Shown in pieces: positions 1 to 7,164 of a stretch of 64,000 nucleotides of DNA. The stretch's first letter is position 1; every line of letters begins with the position of its first letter. Below the pieces are notes generated by a model. That model saw only the letters and a list, made by a program, of their open reading frames with translations, had not been told where the DNA came from and made no database searches. The position numbers and the translations under genes are program-made. The DNA comes from Mucilaginibacter sp. OK268 (GTDB lineage: Bacteria; Bacteroidota; Bacteroidia; Sphingobacteriales; Sphingobacteriaceae), in contig NZ_FNJV01000008.1 of NCBI RefSeq assembly GCF_900103125.1, forward strand, positions 278,294-342,293. The letters run 5' to 3'.

Positions 1-1706
1 ACCTTAACCAGTTGGGCGGCGGAACCCTCTTATTTACCCAGGGTACCTATATGGTGCGCACCGTTCACCTCCTCAGCAATGTTTTCCTGTACCTGGAAAA
101 AGACGCTGTAATAAAAGCCCTGAAAGGCGGCGACGCGCCGGAATCAACCTGGTTTAGCGACCGCAAATACCGCTCGGGTCTTTCCCCTACCGATGCCGGC
201 CCCTATGCCGATCCCGAAAACTATATGACCAAGCAGGATGTGGGTCACCATTATTTTAAAAACGCCATGTTCTTTGGCGAGCGGCTCGACAACGTAAAAA
301 TTATAGGCAATGGCCAGATCAATGGCAACGCCAACCTGGTTAACGGCGACGGCGTCATGAAAAACGCGCCCGACAACCGTTGCGATAAACTATTTTCGCT
401 CAAGTTGTGTACCCATGTTGAAATCGGCGGTATCTATCATCCCGAAGATCTGTGGTACGATGAAACTAAAAACGAGCCTTACTATATAGGCAGTAATGGC
501 ACAAAAAATTTCGATAGCGACCACATGCTCAAACTCGACCGCTCCGGGCATTTCGCTTTACTGGCTACGGGGACCGATGGCATCAACATTCACGATACCT
601 ACATCTGCAAAAACAACCAAACCAATGTGCGCGACGTGTATGATTTTATGGAGTGTAACAATGTAACCGTCACCAATATATTCTCCCGGGTGAGCTCCGA
701 TGATGTGGTAAAACCCGGCTCCGACTGTTCGCTGGGCTTTACAAGGCCGGCCAGTAATTACCTGGTGCGCAATATTATTGGCGATACCAACTGTAACCTC
801 ATCCAGATAGGCTCCGAAACAGTTGATGATATTACGCAGGTTTATGTGGATAATATTTATGTACTGGGCGCCAACAAGGCCGGCTTCTCCATATCCACCA
901 ATGATGGAGCCCACGTAAAAGATGTTTACCTGAATAGTGGCCGCACCGGCCCTATTCGGGAGCGTTCCAAAATGTACCGGGCCACCACGCCATTTTTTAT
1001 ATCCATATCCAATCGCGGGCGGGTTATTGGCGCCGAAGCAGGCAGGTATGTATTTACTGAAAATGGTAAAAAACACGACGAGCTACTGGTTAAAAACGTA
1101 AACATTGGCCAGGTGGAGAACATTAACCTCAAAGGCCTGGATGTGTATGAGGTTTACGGTGGCAGTTCATACGGTGGCAAACGGAAACCATACGATGGCA
1201 GCCAACGCAAGGCCACACCCATTATTGCGGGGTATAAGCTGCCCGATAATGCCGATGTTACCGGCGGCCTGGATTTTAAACTGCCCAATGGTCTGCATAC
1301 AGGCTATATTAAAAATGTAGTTTTTGATGATGTCAATTTCCTGGTAAAAGGCGGCAATTCGCTGGCAGATACGGCCAGCGCTCCGGCTGAGCTTGGCGTA
1401 GGGCAATATAATGCTGCCGATCTGAAGATACAGCCATCCTTCGGACTTTGGGCCAGGCATGTGAAAGGGATCTCGGTAAATAACTGCACGTTTAATTATG
1501 AAAAGCGCGACAGCCGCTATGCCCTGTTTTTTGATGACGTGATCGGTGCCAGCATCAGCGGTATAAAAATGGTACGAGCGCAGGATAACCCTAAGGTTAT
1601 AGGCACAAAAAAAGCTCAAAATATACAGGTGCTCAACTCAGTATATTATAACGATATCTGGGGAAATGCGCCGGTAACGCTTACGTCGCAGATTGATCAT
1701 AACTAA
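1..1706 (+). CDS. GH28-like right-handed beta-helix glycosidase (5' end missing)
   Basis: The frame is open to the left edge of the window, so this is the C-terminal roughly 568 residues of a longer protein. Repeated short strands rich in Asn, Val and Ile, with motifs such as NVKIIGNGQINGN and IKNVVFDDVNFLVKGG, are typical of the pectate-lyase/polygalacturonase beta-helix fold. The Asp pair SSDDVVKPGSD (nt 690-722) matches the catalytic DD segment of family GH28. The usual NTDG segment is replaced by NVRDVYDF, and the GHG segment by a stretch with Asn and Cys in place of His, so activity on polygalacturonan is uncertain. It probably cleaves a pectic or related uronic-acid polysaccharide outside the cytoplasm. 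No partner genes are visible downstream. Confidence 0.75.
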   Translation, partial: LNQLGGGTLLFTQGTYMVRTVHLLSNVFLYLEKDAVIKALKGGDAPESTWFSDRKYRSGLSPTDAGPYADPENYMTKQDVGHHYFKNAMFFGERLDNVKIIGNGQINGNANLVNGDGVMKNAPDNRCDKLFSLKLCTHVEIGGIYHPEDLWYDETKNEPYYIGSNGTKNFDSDHMLKLDRSGHFALLATGTDGINIHDTYICKNNQTNVRDVYDFMECNNVTVTNIFSRVSSDDVVKPGSDCSLGFTRPASNYLVRNIIGDTNCNLIQIGSETVDDITQVYVDNIYVLGANKAGFSISTNDGAHVKDVYLNSGRTGPIRERSKMYRATTPFFISISNRGRVIGAEAGRYVFTENGKKHDELLVKNVNIGQVENINLKGLDVYEVYGGSSYGGKRKPYDGSQRKATPIIAGYKLPDNADVTGGLDFKLPNGLHTGYIKNVVFDDVNFLVKGGNSLADTASAPAELGVGQYNAADLKIQPSFGLWARHVKGISVNNCTFNYEKRDSRYALFFDDVIGASISGIKMVRAQDNPKVIGTKKAQNIQVLNSVYYNDIWGNAPVTLTSQIDHN

Positions 1707-1750
1707 ATGGGCCAATATCCCGAGCTCTTGCCTTATTAAAGAATAAATTT

Positions 1751-1823
1751 GTCATGCTGAACGGAGTGAAGCATCTTCTTCGTCAAGACATATTGAAGAA
1801 GATCCTTCGTTCCTCAGGATGAC
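1751..1823. repeat. REP-like imperfect palindrome, family B
   Basis: The element starts GTCATGCTGAACGGAGTGAA and ends with the approximate inverse (CTTCGTTCCTCAGGATGAC), with an inner ATCTTCTT/GAAGAAGAT stem. It would fold into one long hairpin. Similar dispersed intergenic palindromes are common in Sphingobacteriaceae genomes. Here it lies between convergent genes and may also stop transcription. Confidence 0.75.
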
Positions 1824-1840
1824 AGCCCCTATAAAAAATG

Positions 1841-1965
1841 GTTGTCATTTCGATAGAGCATGGGAGGGTATGAGCGTTGCGCGAAAGAGAAATCTTCTGC
1901 GTAATACAAAGTTTCAATTGCGAATCCCAGAAGATTTCTCCTCGTACCTCGTTCGAAATGACAAC
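1841..1965. repeat. REP-like imperfect palindrome, family C
   Basis: Terminal inverted segments GTTGTCATTTCGA and TTCGAAATGACAAC enclose inner arms GAGAAATCTTCTG and CAGAAGATTTCTC, giving a hairpin of about 125 nt. Its sequence differs from the adjacent family B element. No coding potential is seen. Confidence 0.75.
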
Positions 1966-2057
1966 CTTTTTATTTCTTTCTTTCTTAAAAACTCACGTAG
2001 TTGAGCTTGTGGTCGGTGTTATCACCGCACCACCTCTAAGAGTCTACTCCAGTATAG

Positions 2058-2669
2058 TTAATAAGCATACTCCTCAACAGTACCCAAAGCTTTGGGCAAA
2101 GCGGTTTCTTTCGTTTCGGATTTGAAATGTCCTTCCACTCTGAAAGCGGTTATATCCGTAAGACCAATTAAACCGAGGGCAGTTCTCAGATACGATTCTG
2201 TAAAATCGTAGCTTTTCATAGGTCCTTCGGAGAATACCCCGCCGGAGGCGATAGCCAGATAAACCTTTTTGTTTTTTACAAGCCCTTCCGGTAAACCACC
2301 CTCTTCATAACTAAAAGTAACACCACGTCTAATGATATGATCTATCCATGATTTTAATGTAGATGGGATAGCAAAATTATACATCGGCACACCAATTACA
2401 ATAACGTCTGTATCCTTCAATTCGCTTATCGCTGCGTCTGAGTGTCTGATAGCCTCACGATGCTCGGCTGTCCGCGCTTCATCTGGCGTATAAAACGCGG
2501 TAAGATGTGATTCCTCCAAATACGGAAATGGATTTTTAGTCAGATCGCGTGTCTGCACGGTACTGCCGGGATAAGTCGCGGATAATTTTTCCAGTATCGC
2601 GCCGGATAGTTTGTTGCTGAAGGATTCGTTCCCCTTAACGCTTGAAATGATATTCAATATCTTTTTCAT
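2058..2669 (-). CDS. azoR: FMN-dependent NADH-azoreductase
   Basis: This is a 203-residue flavodoxin-like quinone/azo reductase, the usual AzoR (AcpD) length. The N-terminal strand ILNIISSVKGNESFSNKL resembles the FMN-phosphate loop, and PMYNFAIPSTLKSWID (95-110) is the hallmark FMN/substrate motif of the family. Such enzymes reduce quinones and azo compounds by two electrons using NADH and protect against electrophiles. The ATG at 2669 follows a TACCTTTG promoter element and a 38-bp palindrome, so repressor control is likely. HxlR/MarR-type control would be typical of the family, and a HxlR gene exists at 43217-43585, but a link to it is only a guess. Confidence 0.93.
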   Translation of the reverse strand: MKKILNIISSVKGNESFSNKLSGAILEKLSATYPGSTVQTRDLTKNPFPYLEESHLTAFYTPDEARTAEHREAIRHSDAAISELKDTDVIVIGVPMYNFAIPSTLKSWIDHIIRRGVTFSYEEGGLPEGLVKNKKVYLAIASGGVFSEGPMKSYDFTESYLRTALGLIGLTDITAFRVEGHFKSETKETALPKALGTVEEYAY

Positions 2670-2692
2670 TGTTTCTTATTTTTTTGTTTGAT

Positions 2693-2700
2693 CAAAGGTA
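2693..2700 (-). promoter_or_regulatory. azoR -7 element (TACCTTTG)
   Basis: On the minus strand the sequence is TACCTTTG, an exact match to the Bacteroidota -7 consensus TAnnTTTG, 23 bp before the azoR ATG. A TTTTG lies 15 bp upstream, a shorter spacing than usual for a -33 element. Confidence 0.6.
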
Positions 2701-2725
2701 TCCACTATTGCTATGCAAAAGATAG

Positions 2726-2763
2726 TACTATACCAAAGGATAGCGCTATCCTTTGGTATAGTA
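2726..2763. promoter_or_regulatory. Perfect 38-bp palindrome, probable operator upstream of azoR
   Basis: The left arm TACTATACCAAAGGATAGC (2726-2744) is followed without spacer by its exact reverse complement (2745-2763). A second small dyad, ATAGTACTAT (2722-2731), overlaps its edge. It lies upstream of the azoR -7 element, where a homodimeric regulator would bind. TACTAT...ATAGTA half-sites resemble sites of HxlR/DUF24 regulators that control azoreductases in Firmicutes. The link is inference. Confidence 0.6.
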
Positions 2764-2861
2764 GCAAGCCGGAGGGATCAGAAAACGCAGTGATTATATC
2801 GGGGTCATGTGCGATTCCTTGGGAGGAAGAGGTTTCTATACCATGTAGTATAAAAAGAAAA

Positions 2862-2954
2862 GTCATCCTGAACTTGTTTCAGGATCCCTCAGGACAGGTT
2901 AATCACGATGCTGTAAACCTTGCTTATGGGATGCCGAAACAAGTTAGGCATGAC
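2862..2954. repeat. REP-like imperfect palindrome, family D
   Basis: GTCATCCTGAACTTGTTTC at the left is mirrored by GAAACAAGTTAGGCATGAC at the right, with GGATCCC and GGGATGCC inside the arms. It lies between the divergent azoR and the 3178 gene. Confidence 0.7.
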
Positions 2955-3150
2955 ACAACTCCACATCAAAATTTATTTATAGTCCCCATTAATCCATTCC
3001 CTCCAATTCAAGTCTGATAGAAAAAGTATATCTCCATCAAAATGGCAGAGCCGCTTTTTTATTCGTTTATATATGATCGTTATAGTTAAAAAACGTTAAA
3101 TAAATGACTGTACGTCAACTTTCTGTAGGTACATACGATTTGTTTTTACT

Positions 3151-3158
3151 TATTTTTG
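3151..3158 (+). promoter_or_regulatory. Putative -7 element (TATTTTTG) for the 3178 gene
   Basis: TATTTTTG fits TAnnTTTG and lies 20 bp before the ATG at 3178. No clear TTTG lies at the expected -33 distance, so the assignment is tentative. Confidence 0.45.
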
Positions 3159-3177
3159 CTATATCTAATTTAAAGTC

Positions 3178-3609
3178 ATGCAAAGGAAATTAATTATCAT
3201 TGCCAGCTTACTGATAGGTAGCTTTTACAGCGGCGTAGTACACGCTCAGCAAACAACTGCTTTAGAACCTGATCAAAATCCAAGATATTTGGAAAGTCAA
3301 TACAAATATGCCCGTGGGGCCGATACGCTGAACAGCCTGCACGGCACTACTATTCAAAACACGTATAAAGCTTATGACTGGTACGAAGCCAGATTGGAAC
3401 GTCGCAGGCAAAACCGCGAATGGCGTCATCAGGAACGTATGAACGGTTATGATTATTCACCATCATGGAGCCTTTATGGCGGCTACTCATACCCCTACAG
3501 TAACTGGGGCTGGAATAGCGGCTGGGGCGGTAGCTGGGGCAACCGTTGGGGCGGCCATGGCCGTGGTTGGGGCGGACGTACCAGCGTTGGAATAGGATTT
3601 GGCTGGTAA
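3178..3609 (+). CDS. Exported Gly/Trp-rich protein of unknown function
   Basis: This is a 143-residue protein. Residues 1-23 form a clear signal peptide ending VVHA before Gln. The middle (about 65-85) is strongly basic with RRRQNREWRHQ. The last 35 residues are a low-complexity Gly/Trp/Tyr tract (NWGWNSGWGGSWGNRWGG) ending in a hydrophobic VGIGFGW. No Cys lipobox is present. I do not recognise the family. It directly precedes the LpoB-like lipoprotein (49 nt gap) on the same strand and is probably cotranscribed, so a role in the periplasm or at the outer membrane, near peptidoglycan, is plausible. Function remains unknown. Confidence 0.7.
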   Translation: MQRKLIIIASLLIGSFYSGVVHAQQTTALEPDQNPRYLESQYKYARGADTLNSLHGTTIQNTYKAYDWYEARLERRRQNREWRHQERMNGYDYSPSWSLYGGYSYPYSNWGWNSGWGGSWGNRWGGHGRGWGGRTSVGIGFGW

Positions 3610-3658
3610 CAATTCACATAAAATACAATCTTACTATATAAAACCCCGAACAATACAC

Positions 3659-4252
3659 ATGAAATTCAACAAATTTATAGCAGTTGCTGCCCTTGCAGTT
3701 TCAGGAATGTTAGTAGCCTCATGCTCCAGACAAGTAACACGTGTTAGTACAGACGAAACTATCGATATCAGCGGAAACTGGAACAACAGCGACTCGAGAT
3801 TAGTAGCAGCCGACCTTACCGATAAAATATTAAATGCCAACTGGATCAATACACACCAACAAGAGCACCAGGGTAAAAGACCGGTAGTTATTGTGGGCTT
3901 TGTTCAAAACAAAAGCCACGAACATATTGATGCCGAAACATTTGTAAAAGATGTGGAAAGCGCGTTTATACAAACTCAAAAAGTACGTTTGGTACAGGGC
4001 GGCAAAAAACGTGATGAGTTACGTGCCGAAAAAGAAGATCAGCAAACCAATGCTACCGTTTCAAGCATGAAAAAATTCGGTTTGGAAAACGGCGCCGATT
4101 ATATATTGCAGGGTTCTATCAATTCTATTGTTGACGCACACAAACGCCAAAAAGTAGTTTACTACCAGGTAAACCTGGAATTGACCAACATCCAAACCAA
4201 CGAAGTAGTTTGGATAGGCGAAAAGAAAATAGCCAAATACGTTAAAAACTAA
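3659..4252 (+). CDS. LpoB-like penicillin-binding-protein activator lipoprotein
   Basis: This is a 197-residue lipoprotein. The ATG at 3659 is chosen because it gives a proper signal peptide ending in the lipobox LVASC (Cys22); a longer in-frame extension to 3599 overlaps the previous gene and has no signal. The mature part (VVIVGFVQNKSHEHIDAETF, then GADYILQGSINS and VWIGEKKIAKYVKN) matches the COG3417/LpoB fold. In E. coli LpoB is an outer-membrane activator of PBP1b. The partner in this organism is unknown. It sits between an exported Gly/Trp-rich protein and a COG3014-type lipoprotein, and COG3014 and COG3417 genes often cluster. Confidence 0.8.
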   Translation: MKFNKFIAVAALAVSGMLVASCSRQVTRVSTDETIDISGNWNNSDSRLVAADLTDKILNANWINTHQQEHQGKRPVVIVGFVQNKSHEHIDAETFVKDVESAFIQTQKVRLVQGGKKRDELRAEKEDQQTNATVSSMKKFGLENGADYILQGSINSIVDAHKRQKVVYYQVNLELTNIQTNEVVWIGEKKIAKYVKN

Positions 4253-4264
4253 GCCCGTATAGAA

Positions 4265-4344
4265 GAGTCAAGAACTAAGAATCAAGAGTCAAGACACAAT
4301 AAAAATTGTTCTGTCGTTCTTGATTTTTAGTTCTTGATTCTTGT
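4265..4344. repeat. Heptad-unit hairpin, copy 1
   Basis: The left arm is built of 7-nt units (CAAGAAC-TAAGAAT-CAAGAGT) and the right arm of their complements (CGTTCTTGATTTTTAGTTC and following), around an AT-rich loop. It would form a stem of about 27 bp. It resembles short tandem heptamer repeats known from some other bacterial genomes. Confidence 0.7.
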
Positions 4345-4378
4345 AAATAATCCGATATAGGAAGAGTGAGGGTATAAA

Positions 4379-4447
4379 GATCAAGAGTCAAGACAATACA
4401 AAATTGATCTGTCGTTCTTGGTTCTTGACTCTTGACTCTTGATTCTT
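4379..4447. repeat. Heptad-unit hairpin, copy 2, adjoining the lipoprotein start
   Basis: ATCAAGAGTCAAGAC at the left pairs with GTCTTGACTCTTGATT-type heptamers at the right (TTCTTGACTCTTGACTCTTG). The last unit ends 7 nt before the ATG at 4454, so the hairpin would lie in the leader of that gene and could affect translation. Confidence 0.7.
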
Positions 4448-4453
4448 ATAAAA

Positions 4454-5884
4454 ATGATAAACCTCCGCAAGTATATTCTCCAGGCATCGTCTGTTATAGG
4501 ATTGATGCTTTTTTTGTCAGGCTGCGCATCTTATAATGACCGTATTCTTCCGTATTATAAAAATGTTTCGGCCGGGAATTACAAAGCGGCCGAGACTGAG
4601 CTTGACAAAAACAGCCTGATCCAAAAACCCCGTAACCGGCTCCTTTACCTGATGGAAAAAGGAAGGATAAGTCAGCTGAACGGAGAATATAAAAACAGCA
4701 ACCAGTATTTTAATGCGGCCGATTCACTGCTGGAACAGGGCATGACCAGTGCTGCTGATGAAGCCGTTGGCGCGCTGGTAAACCCTATGGAGCAACGGTA
4801 CAAGGGCGAGGATTTTGAGAAATTCATGATCCATTACTACAAAGCGCTCAACTACATGTACCTGCACAATACCGAAGATGCTATAGTAGAAGCCAGGCGC
4901 ATCAGTTTGCAGGCCCAGGTACAAGGCGATAAATTCAACAATAAGGATAACCGCTACTCTAACGACGCGTTTTCATTGATGCTACAGGGCATGCTGTATG
5001 AAAGCAATAACGATGTTAATAACGCCTTTATATCGTACCGTAACGCTGCCGAGCTATATTTGAAAAGCCCTGATAAAACCTATTACGGTACAACTATGCC
5101 GCTTGGACTACAGCAGGATGTGATCCGTACGGCAAATCTGAATGGCTTTACAACCGAGGCAGATCAATTTGAAAAAACCTTCGGCATCAACAATTACGTG
5201 CTGCCCAAACCAAGCGAGGGCGGTGAGCTAATCCTTTTTTGGGAAAACGGACTGGCCCCGGTTAAAACCCAGGTTGATTTATTTTTCAGCCTGATCAGGA
5301 ATGATAACGGAGATCTTTTCTTTACCGACGCAGCCGGGGGCATAGTGGTTCCTTTCAATTATAGCGGCGACAGGTATAAAGTAAATACCAAATCGGTAGA
5401 AAGCCTGCGGGTTGCCTGGCCAAAATACGTGGCACAAACCCCATATTATTCGGGCGCGGTAGTCACCAACAACCAACAGCAGATCCCCTTTGAAAAAGCC
5501 GAGGATATTAATGAACTTGCCTTTAAAACACTGCAACAACGTACCCTAAAAGAGATCGGCAAAACACTCTCCAGGCTGGCCGTAAAAAAGATAGCCGAGT
5601 ATTCTGTACGTGCCGCCGCTAAGGACAATAATGGCAATACCAACTCCTTATTACAGGGCATAGGCTATGGCATACAGCTGTATAGCTTGCTATCAGAAAA
5701 AGCTGATACCCGTAACTGGCAAACCCTGCCGTCGTACATTTCATACGCCCGCATCCCGTTGCAAAAAGGCGAAAACCAGATTAGTCTTACTCTAAAAAAC
5801 AGCCACGGCGCCGACGAAACCAAAACCATCAAAGTAAACGGGACTGGTCGTCTGCAGTTTTATAATTATCCATCATTAAGGTAA
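4454..5884 (+). CDS. COG3014-like tetratricopeptide lipoprotein
   Basis: This is a 476-residue lipoprotein with lipobox LSGC (Cys24). The ATG at 4454 is preferred over an upstream TTG that lies inside the heptamer repeat. The N-terminal half is made of helical repeat-like segments (GNYKAAETELDKNSLI; NGEYKNSNQYFNAADSLLEQ; YKALNYMYLHNTEDAIVEARR) typical of TPR folds. The C-terminal half is beta-rich, with ISYARIPLQKGENQISLTL near the end. This layout fits uncharacterised COG3014 lipoproteins, which tend to occur with LpoB-like proteins, as here. It probably acts in the periplasm at the outer membrane. Its biochemical role is unknown. Expression may be influenced by the two hairpins between it and the LpoB-like gene. 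Confidence 0.75.
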   Translation: MINLRKYILQASSVIGLMLFLSGCASYNDRILPYYKNVSAGNYKAAETELDKNSLIQKPRNRLLYLMEKGRISQLNGEYKNSNQYFNAADSLLEQGMTSAADEAVGALVNPMEQRYKGEDFEKFMIHYYKALNYMYLHNTEDAIVEARRISLQAQVQGDKFNNKDNRYSNDAFSLMLQGMLYESNNDVNNAFISYRNAAELYLKSPDKTYYGTTMPLGLQQDVIRTANLNGFTTEADQFEKTFGINNYVLPKPSEGGELILFWENGLAPVKTQVDLFFSLIRNDNGDLFFTDAAGGIVVPFNYSGDRYKVNTKSVESLRVAWPKYVAQTPYYSGAVVTNNQQQIPFEKAEDINELAFKTLQQRTLKEIGKTLSRLAVKKIAEYSVRAAAKDNNGNTNSLLQGIGYGIQLYSLLSEKADTRNWQTLPSYISYARIPLQKGENQISLTLKNSHGADETKTIKVNGTGRLQFYNYPSLR

Positions 5885-5925
5885 GAAGGGAGTTAATTTA
5901 ATAGTCTTCATTCCTAACCCATAAT

Positions 5926-6017
5926 ATGTCATTGCGAGGAGGTACGACGAAGCAATCCCCTCGCGTTCTCATCGCTATACACGTGAGGAGATTGCCACAC
6001 TACGCTCGCAATGACAT
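5926..6017. repeat. REP-like palindrome, family A (GTCATTGCGAGG type)
   Basis: ATGTCATTGCGAG at the left is mirrored by CTCGCAATGACAT at the right, with CGAAGCAATCCCC and GAGGAGATTGCC inside. The same family recurs at 40105, 43089, 47792 and 58079 in this window. Confidence 0.8.
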
Positions 6018-6105
6018 GGTTTTAATTATGATTTACTCCTTCCTTTTGGTGAACTCCCATTGCATATCCCCAAAATTTTTTGTATCTTTAAGTACATCCA
6101 AACGC

Positions 6106-6140
6106 CAGCCCTGCTTACTTGAATATTGTAAGCAGGGCTG
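6106..6140. terminator. Strong hairpin, possible terminator
   Basis: CAGCCCTGCTTAC (6106-6118) and GTAAGCAGGGCTG (6128-6140) are perfectly complementary around a 9-nt loop. The flanks CCAAAC and TTTGG extend the stem imperfectly. No long T run follows, so it could be an RNA structure rather than a classical terminator. Confidence 0.5.
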
Positions 6141-6447
6141 TTTGGTTAAAGAGATAAAAAGCTCAAAAATCAGAACTATTTACACGCAATATCATGACAA
6201 TCAATCATATAATACTTTTTAAAGTTTTCAAAACTCATCAAAAATTTGTTAAAAAGTGTTAAAATCGATGGTTATGAATGAGTTTTGAGCGGTTTTCGAT
6301 CCGTTTTTAGTCTATTTTGATAGGAAAAAGTGTTAAAATAAAGGTTTAAAAAGTTTTCTACTGATTGTGGCTGTTTGAATTTTATAATTATCTTTAATTG
6401 AGTTTCACCAAGCTTCAGGAACCTGTCACCTTCAACATATTATACCG

Positions 6448-6873
6448 ATGGCCGAAAACAAAACCAAAGAAACCACTGCCAGTGTAGCCGAATTTCTAAA
6501 TTCGGTACCGGACGAAACCAAACGCACAGATAGTTTCAAACTGGTACAGATCATGGAAGATCAAACCGGACTAAAAGCCAAAATGTGGGGACCCGCTATA
6601 GTTGGCTTTGGCAGTGGGCATTACAAATATGCAAGTGGCCGCGAGGGCGATATGCCGCTGGTAGCCTTCTCCCCGCGCAAAGCCGAAATTTCCCTTTACC
6701 TGATGCAGGAGCCCGTTGAGAAAGAAAAACTGCTTGCCAGTTTTGGTAAATACAAAGCCGGGAAAGGCTGCATCTACATTAAAAAGTTGCAGGATGTTGA
6801 TGAAGGTGTACTCCGGGAAATGATCACCGCTACGGTTAGCTATGTAAAAAGCAAATATGGAGCAGTATCCTAA
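6448..6873 (+). CDS. DUF1801 domain protein
   Basis: This is a 141-residue soluble protein. The order of segments (ASVAEFLNSVPDETKRTDS, then MWGPAIVGFGSGHYKYASGREGDMPLVAFSPRK, then LYLMQEPVEKEKLLASFGKYKAGKGCIYIKKLQDVD) matches the DUF1801/YdhG-like family. A conserved GKGCIYIKKL strand and a closing helix are present. The family's biochemical role is not established. It stands alone between a repeat-rich gap and the sigma/FecR locus, with 290 bp of non-coding DNA after it. Confidence 0.85.
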   Translation: MAENKTKETTASVAEFLNSVPDETKRTDSFKLVQIMEDQTGLKAKMWGPAIVGFGSGHYKYASGREGDMPLVAFSPRKAEISLYLMQEPVEKEKLLASFGKYKAGKGCIYIKKLQDVDEGVLREMITATVSYVKSKYGAVS

Positions 6874-7164
6874 ATAGTTAAGCGTCGATATTTGGAATCT
6901 CATTAATTTTATCTTCTTTTGGACAAGGGTTCAGGGAGTTATCCTGACTGAAACACCAGACCCTTAATGCAGGTATGCAACGTATGCCGGCGATAAACCA
7001 ATTTAGAATACCAATTTATAAACACTATTGCTGAATTTATAAAACTCTCCGAAGGGGTTGTTAGGTGTTGAATTTTGAGCTTTTAAAGCTTAACAATAAC
7101 TTAACTTATAAAATTAAGCATAGTAATACCTTAATGATATTATTGCCCCTATTGATTATTTATA

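Larger units (their letters stand above)
1707..2057. other. Convergent intergenic gap filled by two palindromic repeats
   Basis: This 351-bp gap separates the 3' ends of the GH28-like gene and azoR. It holds two different REP-like imperfect palindromes (1751-1823 and 1841-1965). I see no gene in it. Confidence 0.7.
2670..3177. other. Intergenic region with azoR regulatory site and one REP-like palindrome
   Basis: This 508-bp divergent gap holds the azoR -7 element (2693-2700), a perfect 38-bp palindrome (2726-2763), a REP-like element (2862-2954) and a -7-like element (3151-3158) for the rightward gene. An open frame at 2688-3017 is produced by these repeats and is not considered a gene. Confidence 0.7.
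5885..6447. other. Long intergenic region with REP-like repeat and hairpins
   Basis: This 563-bp gap contains a family A palindrome (5926-6017), a strong 13-bp hairpin (6106-6140), a weaker inverted repeat TCAAAACTCAT/ATGAGTTTTGA (6228-6238 and 6278-6288) and an AT-rich stretch with AAAAGTGTTAAAAT twice (about 6251-6264 and 6327-6340). I see no convincing gene. Confidence 0.6.

Noticed and set aside
558..1076. 172-residue open frame antisense to the GH28-like gene
   Set aside because: It lies fully inside a gene with strong family match, on the opposite strand, and its translation shows no domain.
2688..3017. 109-residue open frame rightward of azoR
   Set aside because: It runs through the 38-bp palindrome and a REP-like repeat. 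The translation is shaped by repeats and has no family features.
3599..3658. Longer N-terminus for the LpoB-like protein
   Set aside because: The extension overlaps the previous gene and would bury the signal peptide. The ATG at 3659 gives a normal lipoprotein start.
4265..4447. CRISPR array
   Set aside because: Units are 7 nt, tandem and form inverted arms. There are no 25-40-nt repeats with unique spacers and no cas genes.
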